From: Rotaria macrura
Taxonomy: Eukaryota > Rotifera > Eurotatoria > Philodinida > Philodinidae
NCBI GenBank assembly: GCA_900239685.1
Contig: OENT01000094.1
Coordinates: 124,001 to 188,000, forward strand
Direction of reading: 5' to 3'
Length of the DNA stretch: 64,000 bases
Part shown: positions 13,601-23,894 of the stretch, in pieces
Numbering within the stretch: the first letter of the stretch is position 1
Layout of the letters: each line of letters begins with the position of its first letter
Notes under the pieces: generated by a model
Database searches by the model: none
Seen by the model: the letters and a program-made list of their open reading frames with translations, nothing else
Told to the model about the DNA's origin: nothing
Translations under genes and position numbers: made by a program

Positions 13601-15559
13601 AATATCAAAGAAAAGATAATATTTGAAACTCATGATACATGCTTTCCATTATGATTGTAGTATAGCAAATTAATTCTAGTTAGTTTTTCAACTTGGATAA
13701 TTCGATACTTACTAATTAGAAAACAGATAAAAGAATCGTTCGTCGTATAACAGTATGAAATACCTTTCCAGATCATATAAACTACGAAGAATTGCTTTAC
13801 TTGCCGTTTTGGAAAATATTCTCCATGAACTATTTTCATCTAAAATAAAGAACCAGGTACATTTATCATAAGTTCTTTCAAAAACAGATGGCATCTTAAT
13901 GAAAGAAAATATCTATGATGAATTCAAGCACGAAACAGTTGATTGCGTATATTAGATCATTGATTGTCATGCACAACAGTTGAATACAGAGAACACGAAA
14001 ACATCAACAAGCCGATAGCAAAATAGCCTTTAGACAGACATTTGACTACGAAGAATAGAAACACAAATGACTAAGATCTATAAAAGACAGTTTTACTTCT
14101 CGCAAAAATGCATTGCACACATGTTAAAACTAGGGATGCAACGGTGACGGTAACCGTTACAATCGGTAACCGGTTCACCGGTAACCGTTTCGACCGGTAA
14201 CCAGTTCAACCGGTAACCGTTCAACCGGTAACCGTTCCACCGGTAACCGTTCCAATCGGTAACCATTTCACCGGTTACCCTTATAAGCCGGCATAAGCCG
14301 GTATTAGCCGGTATGAACCGGTATAAACTAGGGATGCAATAATGACAGTGAATTACATATCACCGGTTCAAACCAGTAACCAATTCTAGTCCGGATACAC
14401 TCATACTAGCCGGTATTCACCTAATCCCGCCGGTATAAGCCGAAATAAGCCAAATAAGGTCGTCCAAAGGCGGTAGGACGGTTACCGCAACGACCGGTTA
14501 TTTCCACCATTAACTCCCTTGAATAAACCGGTATAAAGCAGTTTTTAGCCGGTATTAACCGGTATTAACCAGCATTAGCCGGCATTAACGGTTACCGGTG
14601 GAACGGTTACCGGTTGGTCCGGTTACCGGTTGGTCCGGTTACCGGTTGGTCCGGTTACCGGTTGGTCCGGTTACCGGTTGGAACGGTTACCGGTAAGGGC
14701 GGGTACCGTTAAAACGGTGAACCGGTGATTCACCGTCACCGTTGCATCCCTAGTTCAAACTGTTTTTCTATAAAATACCATTCCCTATAAGCAAAAAAAA
14801 TAAATGATTTACATTTTCACTGTACGAATGTAATCGTTTCGATTTTGCTCATTGATCATCTTCTGTTATTTTAGTCAAACAAAACCAACTGGAAACAAAG
14901 AGAATTCCAATGATAATACATCAAGTCGGGGATCTCCAACAGGTTCATTTTCTTCATTGAATGAGGTTACAACTGTCTCAATGTCAACGGCCGATCATAT
15001 TCCATCTCATTCATTCCCTCATCATCAACAACAACAACAGGAACAACAGCAACAAGTATCACCTGGTGAAGAACAAGAAATAGTTGTTAATATCGTCGAT
15101 ATTGATCGGCAAAAATTGATTGATAAGTTAGTGAAACAACAAAAATTACTTGTAAGACGTAATGAAAAAATAGAATTCCTCAATGATCATATACAATTAC
15201 TAACGCAAGATTTACAAAATAAACGTAAAATAATTCAAACATATGCTATGAATGAAGATAGTTTTATGTATACTTCAAATGAATCGGATATACTCAAACA
15301 ACAATTAGGACATAAAACAAATAAAAATTCATCATCGTTGATGGCAACATTATATAATCGTGCAACAACAAGTGTTAATCATACAACAAATAAATTAATG
15401 GAACAATCGTCACCAATGACACTTGAAACAGCATTGGATGTTATGGGAAAATTACAATCCGTTTTAGAAGATACACTTTTAAAAAATATAACCCTAAAAG
15501 AGAACGTGGATACATTAAGTAAAGAAATAGAACGATTGTCAAAACGAACAATAAATTAG
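7631..15559 (+). CDS. CCDC186: CCDC186-like coiled-coil golgin (dense-core vesicle sorting)
   Basis: Four exons: 7631-7751, 9349-9918, 12055-12796, 14875-15559, giving 705 aa (human about 900). The N-terminus is acidic and disordered. Exons 2 and 3 are almost entirely coiled coil rich in K, E, Q and L (for example QSTIMRYAQAEKAKLDSDKR). Exon 4 opens with a His/Gln-rich run near 15010-15060 and ends in the family's conserved C-terminus: KLLVRRNEKIEFLNDHIQLL, then LQSVLEDTLLKNITLKENVD. That end is diagnostic for CCDC186/CCCP-1, a trans-Golgi protein needed with RUND-1 and Rab2 for dense-core vesicle cargo sorting (known for the family). The introns are unusually large (1.6, 2.1 and 2.1 kb); two contain transposon-like elements (10359-11872 and 14131-14752) and one contains the assembly gap. 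ATG 7631 follows a TTTTCGCGTTAG acceptor-like site by three bases. Confidence 0.9.
10359..11872. mobile_element. Non-autonomous TTAA-target DNA transposon (piggyBac/Kolobok-like)
   Basis: Both ends abut TTAA (10355-10358 and 11873-11876). The left end reads GGCCCCCCCTTCAAAATTCG and the right end, reverse-complemented, reads GGCCCCCCCC then CTCCCCTTTCAAAAATCG, so they form terminal inverted repeats with a small indel. The element is about 1.5 kb, lies in a CCDC186 intron, contains the N gap and shows no transposase reading frame. TTAA targets are typical of piggyBac and Kolobok. I infer a MITE-like derivative. Confidence 0.6.
11139..11286. other. Assembly gap (148 N)
   Basis: The run of N lies inside the TTAA-type element in the CCDC186 intron. 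The gap probably reflects repeat collapse, and its true length is unknown. Confidence 0.99.
14131..14752. mobile_element. hAT-like foldback element with CCGGTTACC minisatellite core
   Basis: The element begins TAGGGATGCAACGGTGACGG and ends with its inverted copy (CCGTCACCGTTGCATCCCTA). It is flanked by GTTAAAAC (14123-14130) and GTTCAAAC (14753-14760), an 8-bp target duplication with one mismatch, the length expected for hAT transposons. The interior consists of inverted arrays of CCGGTAACCGTT-like units on the left and a 16-bp unit GGTTGGTCCGGTTACC repeated about four to five times near 14605-14690 on the right. No coding potential is seen. It sits in the last CCDC186 intron, in sense-strand transcribed DNA. 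Confidence 0.8.
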
Positions 15560-15751
15560 ATCTGTTTTCTTTCTTGTTTCGATTCTTTACGGATGTCGTC
15601 AGATTTATTTATTTTTGTTTTTTTTTTGTCGCGTAACAGTGGAATTATTAGTTGTATTAATATGAAAAAATATATTTATTCTTTATTGGTTCTTAACGGA
15701 AAAATAGAATTTCGATTTATCTGTTTTGTTTTGTTTTTTCAGATTAAAGAA
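15560..15751 (+). promoter_or_regulatory. Short CCDC186-MZT1 intercistronic spacer with 3' splice acceptor
   Basis: This T-rich spacer ends in a strong polypyrimidine tract and CAG at 15740-15742, directly ahead of MZT1. An AATAAA occurs at the very end of the CCDC186 reading frame. The arrangement fits an operon-type spacer with trans-splicing, but an ordinary promoter with a 5' UTR intron is not excluded. Confidence 0.45.
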
Positions 15752-15973
15752 ATGCCAATCGTTAAATCTGCATCGACAATAAGTGAATCAACAACAAATG
15801 AAGCACGTGAAGCACTTGATTGTCTTCATGAATTATCTCAATTACTTAATACTGGTTTAGATAAAAAAACTTTAACTGCCTGTGTTCGACTGCTTGAAGC
15901 TGGTGTTCATCCTGATGCACTTGCACAAATTATTCAAGTTCTTAGAACAGAAACACGACCAACAAAACTCTAA
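15752..15973 (+). CDS. MZT1: MZT1, mitotic-spindle organizing protein 1 (MOZART1)
   Basis: A single exon of 73 aa (human 82). The core reads ALDCLHELSQLLNTGLDKKT followed by LTACVRLLEAGVHPDALAQI, which aligns along its length with MOZART1 (LLEISRILNTGLDMETLSIC... in animals). MZT1 binds the N-termini of gamma-tubulin complex proteins and is needed to recruit and activate the gamma-tubulin ring complex at spindle poles (known). The ATG follows a TTTTTTCAG acceptor by nine bases (ATTAAAGAA), so either a 5' UTR intron or a spliced leader is likely. The start is only 192 bp past the CCDC186 stop on the same strand. It is too short to be found by length alone; the call rests on the motif match. 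Confidence 0.9.
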   Translation: MPIVKSASTISESTTNEAREALDCLHELSQLLNTGLDKKTLTACVRLLEAGVHPDALAQIIQVLRTETRPTKL

Positions 15974-17127
15974 TTTCACTTATGGTCTAGATAATTTTTT
16001 GTATAAAGTTCTTACTTACGTCTGATCAATACGAACAAAAACAAAATCTTGACTACATCGTGTTTTATATACTCGATCACTTTGTTTTTCATTTGTCATA
16101 AAGAATATTTCGAATCTCATAATCTCCGAAACATCGATTTGTTACAGAGTATGAATATCACTGATAGAAGAATCTTGTATAATACTCAATTTCACATGAT
16201 TCATTTCTTTTTCTCGTCAGAGGTATGTTTGACTTTTTATTGTTTCGAATCAAAACACGAAACAAACAAAAAAAACTGCATCTTATCATATGAATAGTTG
16301 AAATTCTACGCGATTGCAAGATAACGAGAAAAAAACGACTCTTTCTCAATTGTGTTAAGTTTATTGCATCTATCTTAGCTATGCATCTATTTCTTGTATC
16401 TGTGAATGCTAACTTTCCAATGAATCCAATCACCAGATAAAATCTACTGTTATGAGTTTGCATGAAGAAATCATCAACGAATCACATTGGTGAAGCATAA
16501 GCAGATCCTATTCAGTAGAGTGGCTGATGGTCTTGACACACATTTTCATTTTGTTATCGTACAAGTCAAAATAAAATGGACACTTATGTCGTTCTCATTC
16601 GATCTATGTTTGAACGAATATATCTATAAATATCTATAGGCATGAGATGGACGATTCAACTTGAAATTTCAAATTAAGTCTTTACATGAAATTACTGGTC
16701 CTTGAATTTGTGATACATACTTAAGTATTTATTATTCAAGTCATTAGTATCAGATTTGAACACTAGGAGTGTCGATCTCATCTCTTCAATAAGACTTGTT
16801 CGACTATGTTCTCACGGGATTCCATTTAGTATAAGAAGGTCTTGAAGGATCGCAATAATATGAGTTTTCTTTCTTTTGTTTGTCTTTAACAATGACACAA
16901 ATCGAATGAGATTTCAGATTTTTTTTCCAAAATATCAATAGAACTATTCAATGAATGGTATGAATCTTAGACAATGATGTCTCTTGACATTGCCGCTATT
17001 TAATAGAATCTGTAAGATAATAAAGTATCTTTGTTTCTTTTTTCTTGTATTTTAGATTATTTCTGTGAATGGCATCGTGAGCCTAACGAACAAGAGTCAT
17101 ACTTTTATTTGTTTTTCTTCATTAATC

Positions 17128-20100
17128 ATGAATTCTCTATCGCCATATCATTCAACATCAAATGAAATATTATTGAAACGTTTTCGTGTATGGAAACGTC
17201 AACATCTTCATGTAGTTATATATACATCATTATTTTGGATATTTGTTGATGTCTTTTTTATCATGCTATTTTCTGATTGTACAAAAGAAATAATTATTCC
17301 TTGTTCATCATCAATATCAATTGTCGATAAGACTACAACAATTACTGATCATGTTATTCCATTAAATCCAAAAGTAATTGTTGGTAAAAGAAACAAAAGA
17401 GATAGAATCCCGTTTGAATATAAGAACATAACTCAAACAACGCAAACAAGCACTGTTCGTCACTGGTGGAATATTGGTGCAGGTTGATATCTTATTGTAA
17501 TTCAAAACAATAGAAAAACGTACATAGTTCCTTTTCTTTCTGTTATAATAGGAGCAACTAATCCAACGAATTGGCATGGTGAAGCTGGTCATGCTGTGCG
17601 TATTCCTGATGAATTACAAGCAGAAGCAAAGAAACGCTTTGCAGAGAATCAATTTAACATTTTAGCTTCCGATCTTATTGCTCTTAATCGATCTATAAAA
17701 GATCAACGATCATCAAGGTTCATCATATCATTTGAGTTAGCTTGTAATTTGTATTTTTTTTTCGGTCTATATCAGATGTTTATCACATACATTTCCTGAT
17801 GATTTACCATCAACATCAATTATTATTGTCTTTCATAATGAAGGTAATTCAACATTACTACGAACATTGACCAGTATCATTTTACAAAGTCCAATAAAAT
17901 ATATACAAGAAATCATTATGGTTGATGATGCTAGTATCAATCGACGTATGATAATTATTCATATCTCTCGTTATTTTGTTTTTCTTTTTATCTCTACCGT
18001 TTTATTTATTTTTCGAAATGTATAGAATATCTTCATGAAACTCTAGAAGCATTTGTTAAAGAACTTCCAGTTCCAGTTCGTATATTGAGAAATAATGAAC
18101 GATTAGGATTAATGAAATCACGTTTAAGAGGTAACTAGAAAAGAATTACAATAATAAAAAAGAACATATTATGATATTCGTAAAATTAACTTTCAAGGTG
18201 CTGAACTAGCTAGTGGTGAAACATTGACATTTCTTGATGCTCATATTGAATGTTCACCTGGATGGTTGCAATATTTATTATATGAAGTGAAAAAAGATCG
18301 GTATGTATGAAATTTAGAACATCATTTAACTATATCTCAACGAGAAATAGTCATCCATTAGTAATCACTAGTAAAAGTACAGTTGACTGCGCACATTCTC
18401 ATTGAATTGTAAGAACGTAGTATACATGAAGAACTTTTATTTGTTCTTATTGAAATAGAAAATTCGGGAATGCGTTGAGAGATGATAAAGTCAATATTTA
18501 AGTAAAAACAAATTTTTTGAACAAAGTTACAAAGAAAATTGACTATAAATCATTTTTTAATCCAACCTCCTAAAACCAAAGTTTCTTTGTGTTGCTTATA
18601 GGCCTATGTCTAAAGATAATGCATGCCGGTTTAATATAGATATGGAAAAGTTTCGAGTTCTTGCCTTACGTCAGATTTAGATATCAATCTTTCGAACTTG
18701 TTAATTGTTTAGCAACGTGATAGTTTTCAATCTCAATCTGAATCTTTCCACATGGTAAGAACTCGAAAGGAAAACGTTTCTGAAAAATAAGTCTTATGCT
18801 CACAATGGAGTGTCTTTAAGATATCAAACTTTCAAATACTGCATATTATATATCCTATCTGCATGGAGATAATCTAAATCTTTGACGTCTCGTATCTTGA
18901 AGAAACTTCATCTGAAATATCCTGTATGTTTTCACGGAAACTAGATTTTTTGATTTTACGATGACATTAAGAACAAAAAATAGTTTTGCGCAAGTCTTTG
19001 ATCCTACAAAGGTATCTAAAAAATAGCCATGATGTTTGTGTGAAACACAACAGAAATTCATTTCCTTTAAGAAATGTTCTAACCTTACGTGCTTTGACAA
19101 GAGCATCAATCAAACGATTGATATCTAAAACAATTCGACAAACGCAATAGATGATACCCGAATTGATGAACACTGTTGATTCGTGCCATGGAATCGAATT
19201 TCTACGATGAACACCGAAGTAATTTTCGTCACTTGGATTCTAGTGAATTTTCTATGAAACCTTGAGTGAATATACGCGTATTTAGTGCATCATCGTTTGT
19301 GATGAATCTAGAAATACCGGAAAAATGCATATAACTCAAAATGTAACAAGAAGATATCTCAATTAAGTTCAAAAATTTCATTGTTTCAGTACAGCTGTTG
19401 TATGTCCAATAATCGATGTGATCAACGATAATGATTTTGCGTATTTAACTGGTAGTGATATGACTTGGGTATTGTTTGATAAAAATGATGACATTATTCA
19501 ATATCGTATTGATTGTTATTTGTTTATATTCAGGGTGGATTTAATTGGCGATTAAATTTTCGCTGGTATCCAGTACCACAGCGTGAAGAAATTCGTCGCA
19601 ATAAAGATCATTCTATTCCATTACTGTATGAATGAATCTTTCAAACTATCAGTAGTTTTGCTCTTCAATTAAATAGATCTCCAACGATGGCTGGCGGTTT
19701 ATTTACAATAAATCGTGCATATTTTTATGAAATTGGTTCCTATGATACTGATATGGAAGTGTGGGGTGGTGAAAATTTAGAAATGTCTTTTCGTGTTTGG
19801 CAATGTGGTGGTAAAGTTCTTATTCATCCATGTAAGAAACAATGAGAAAAGAATTCCATCACCTGTATTTTATAATTGAATCATTGTTCAAGGTAGTCAT
19901 GTTGGTCATGTTTTTCGTAAGCAAACTCCATATACGTTTCCAGGTGGTACTGGTAATGTTATTTATCGTAATAATAAACGTCTTGTTGAAGTATGGCTTG
20001 ATAAATATAAAGACTTTGTATACGCACTCGTACCCGGTTTGTATTTATTCAAACAGTAAAACGTCTAGATTTCAATCGATCTTTGTTTGATATAGAATTA

Positions 20101-21525
20101 AAACGTGTTGATGCTGGAGATGTTTCAGATCGTATCGCACTTCGTGAACGTCTTAAATGTAAAGATTTTCAATGGTATTTAGAAAATATATATCCTGAAA
20201 GTTCAATGCCTGTTAATTTTTATCATGTTGGAGTCGTAAGTGTGATTTACACTTTATGCTTAATATTTTCAGTGATTTTCAAAATTATCTTGAGTTCGTT
20301 ACATAATCATATAAAACTCCTATGTTTCGGATGAATAGTTAAAAAATGAAGCAAATCAATGTATCGATTCATTCAGTGTTACGAATGATAATGGAGCTAA
20401 TGCAAATGCAGGCATTTCACATTGTCAAAATCAAGGTTCTTCTCAGGTGTGTAAGTCAATCCTTTCTTTTATCTTGTTTCAGATACGAATCGAGACCATG
20501 TTTTGTGTGACTACTCATAATGTATACAGTAGTCAAACGGCGAATCGTAAGACATCATTAAACGTACAAAAATGTATTGACCGAGCACGTTCGCCTATGG
20601 CTGCAGCTTATCAGGTGCAGTAATAGAGCATGTCTAAAATGTTTACTGCATGATAATAATGATTTTTGCTTTCGATTGTTAACGAATACATTGGCTGATG
20701 AAAAAGCACGACGATAGTAATAGTAGAACAGGCGATCTGCATGCAATTCATGGTGAGGTTGTGTCCTTGGATGAGACAGAAAAATCGCGAAGATTTAATC
20801 GAACATAATAATTACAATGCTCATGTAAACAGGGTATCGAATCAATAGTCAAAACGTATTCAATATAAGTTGTCGAATTCTGTAAATTCTATTCAAGAAA
20901 CTAAGCTCGTTGAATGCATTTCTTAATTCAAAATATAAGAGCAAATGATACTAAAATTATGGCAATCATTTTTATTTGATTCATGTTTATACTCGATAGG
21001 ATTGACTGTTTTCCATCGATTGAGCATTCGTTTAGTGTTCGCATTGAAACAAAATGTTTTTTCTTCATTTTGATACTTTATTAGAGCGAGACTTAATTTT
21101 TATGTTCAATTTTATAAATAGATTTTGGTCTATTCGAAGAAGGGTGAACTTCGTTTCGATGATCTTTGCTTGGAAAGTACTGCAAATAGTACTGTTAAAT
21201 TGCAGAAATGTTCGCAAGGAAGTCAAAAGCAAGTATGGCATTATAATACTGAAGTATGTTCAATTTCAATTTGCTACATATATATAAATATATATATATA
21301 TATGACAAACATTTTTCTTCTAGTCGAAACATATGACTCATGTTCAATCTGGATATTGTTTGACTGTGGTTAAAAAACAAGAAACCAGTCAATTAGTTAT
21401 AGGTAAGAAAAAACGTCATACAATATGAATCTTGTTCCGAAAGATTAATTCATATTATAGCTCCTTGTGAACAAGATTATAATATAAATCAACGATGGTA
21501 TCTAGAACAATCTCTATTTATATGA
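17128..21525 (+). CDS. GALNT1: Polypeptide N-acetylgalactosaminyltransferase (GALNT1/13-like)
   Basis: Fourteen exons, all in phase: 17128-17482, 17552-17717, 17776-17945, 18026-18130, 18198-18300, 19390-19468, 19534-19625, 19677-19831, 19893-20036, 20096-20235, 20339-20446, 21122-21253, 21324-21402, 21461-21525, giving 630 aa. It is a type II membrane protein with [22 protein letters not shown]. The stem is followed by the GT-A catalytic domain: [19 protein letters not shown], the metal-binding DxH motif in [28 protein letters not shown], and the Gal/GalNAc-T motif [18 protein letters not shown] ricin-type lectin domain follows (CIDSF..., [27 protein letters not shown]). It adds the first GalNAc of mucin-type O-glycans in the Golgi. 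ATG 17128 is the first ATG after a TATTTTAG acceptor-like site. Introns 18301-19389 and 20447-21121 are large and otherwise featureless apart from a weak inverted repeat near 18638-18778. Confidence 0.95.
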
Positions 21526-23894
21526 TCGATCATACAATGAACACTCGTTTAATTTCTTGTTTTCACTCAACTATTGCTGAATCATTTTACTTTCTATGCA
21601 TTGTTTTTTCTAATGTTTTATTAGGTTTGAAATATGTCTATCTCGTGCTATGAATAACATTCCATATGTTTCTTTGTTTCTTGTTGAGTCGTTTTGGAAT
21701 ATAATGAGATTTTCTAGTCGAACGTGGCAATCTCATTTTGTATTGTTTCTTATGTTTAATAACAAAGACAGAAAGTATAGGTGAGATTTATTTTCTTGTC
21801 TTGTTATAAATATATTTCGAATGTTTTTGTTATGATTTTTATGATAATCACACAACAACGTTCTATTTTTACCACATGTTTTTCTTGCTTATTGAGCATT
21901 TCGTGTTTAAACTTTTTCATAGGTTTTCGGTTTTGTTTTTCATTCATATCTCTGGCTATTGATCTTTTTATGAAATATATATCTATTAAAAGAGATACGA
22001 TAATTAGTAAAAGCAAATGACTTAACACAAGATAGATACTGAGTTAAGTAACTCAATGGAGCATCGATATAGATGAAAACTACAAAAGATCTATTTATCG
22101 TTTTAATTTTTGATAGATTTGATCCCAATTCTTCGAACTGTTGCAATGTTCTGTTTGATCGTTGGATTTTAATTTTTCGTAGCTAGAGAATGGACTTTCT
22201 TAAAAACAGATCCACTAGAACATCAACTGACTTCCACTTGATATAAAAATTAGAAAATTCTGTAATCGAATGAAAAAACAACCATAATGTTCGATTAACG
22301 ATTTCTCGCAAAATGCATTTACTTTTACGTCAATTCAAGGAAAACTGCCACAAGTGTGTTCAAACAAAAAAAAAGAATAATATTCAATAGAAATAATCAG
22401 AGGAAATTTCAGAAAGAACAAACTGATACTAGCCTAGTTGTTATGTTTAACAATTCATCTTTTTGTTCCAATAATCTCATCCTTATTGCATATTACAGTC
22501 GAAAAAGTATTGAAGTTTGTACTTTAGTACGAAACATTCGAAAAAACGATTCACGGTTCAACTTATTTTGTTTTCCAACATATAAAAATGTAGTTCTATC
22601 AATCATCGTACATGGGATGTTGCATAGTAATCCAATAATATTGCTAAGATTCAAAAGATGTTATGAAATAGTTTCTTCTTATACTGCTGTTGAAACTATG
22701 ACTGGATCATAATTCGAATCCTATCGACGAATATCTTGTATTTCTATTACAGTATTCTATTAGTCATGAAACAACATTTATCAAGTCCCTTTAGATTATT
22801 TGCCTCGTATTACCAGTCTGATGGTAGACTGATTATCTTTTAATGTACACTCTTGGTCTTAAATTCTTTCGATATTTAACAGAATAGTACAAAATATTCG
22901 TCTGATTGACTTTCTATTGAATGATACATGCAGCCTATTAACGGGCGGTGTGAAAGTTTCTGAATGAAATGTTTTATCATTTTTGGTCGACTTAGCAATA
23001 TTCTAGACGAGTGAAAACCCATGAGTTAAAACTAGAATTAGGAGTTCTTTTCGAATATTAACTCAGAAATCGTTTGTCAGATTTCCCTTGATAGCAGTAC
23101 TAGACGTTTGAAAAGCTTTAAAACATTATTGGGCGAAAAATTTTTCCGTACATTTTCGTATTTGCACTATTGGAGTCCGGAACTAAAACTTGGAACATTC
23201 ACTCGTATAATATGAGTTGCTTTTTATCGTTTGCGACAAGGCATGGCAATTCTCGTATTTTCTGCACTCTCATTTTTGAAAAATCGATTTTTGACGAAAA
23301 GTCTTTTACGTAGAAATAAGCTTCTGGCAAAATGCCTATAACTTCACTTGAGTAGACGCTACAGCTTAGTTCAATATCATATTTTGTAAAGAGGTATCTG
23401 TTCTTGAAAACGACCGACTCTGGTCATTTTTTAGCATCTTTCCCAAGCTACTTATAATAGTTAGCAAAAAAATATCTTTCGTCCTTCAAATAGGCCTTAC
23501 CAACATTCCCTCACTTCTCTGTAGCAAAATTAGATAAAACCTTTCTGAATCCGTATTCAGAAAGAACACACAATTCTGGTGTAGACTCTTAAGCTTTCAG
23601 TCATATACAATTTCGCACCACCCTTTATGCTCTAAAGAAGGATTGCACCCTAGAAATTATTACTTTTTTTCATCTTTTCCTCAAAAACAAAATACCAAAA
23701 CTTCAAAATAATAGCATTTGAACTCTTTTCACAAGGATTTAATTGAATTTATTCAACGATCAGTCCATTTCCTAAGTTTAGATCTTTTTAAAACAATATT
23801 TTCATGATCTCATCGTAATGGAGCCATAGTAAAATAGAGAGTGCTGAACAAACCAGAAACGTGTAAAATATTTCAAAATGAAACAAAATATAAA
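21526..23894. other. Intergenic region, GALNT to DNAI2 (convergent)
   Basis: This spacer of 2.4 kb lies between the two convergent genes. No open frame resembles a known protein. The part 22930-23700 has the same feel as the TTAA element (repeated GAAAAATCGATTTTTGACGA-like text) and may be an old transposon remnant, but I find no clear termini. Confidence 0.5.

Noticed and set aside
14131-14752. CRISPR-like array because of short regular repeats
   Set aside because: Units are directly abutting and inverted, with no unique spacers, and sit inside a eukaryotic intron between transposon ends.
17065-17127. Upstream start for GALNT
   Set aside because: The frame there opens with GTG, not ATG; the first real ATG is 17128.
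20037-20056. 20-bp intron in GALNT ending at AAACAG
   Set aside because: It is too short to splice. The acceptor at 20093-20095 gives a 59-bp intron and matches the GALNT family better.
22356-22712. 118-codon open frame between GALNT and DNAI2
   Set aside because: It has no valid ATG start and no family resemblance, and its composition matches surrounding AT-rich spacer.
22685-22740. TTCGAATCC resembling a tRNA B box
   Set aside because: No acceptor stem, D arm or A box could be drawn around it.
22930-23700. Possible transposon remnant similar in style to the TTAA element
   Set aside because: No termini, target duplication or convincing alignment could be made by eye, so it is left as intergenic.
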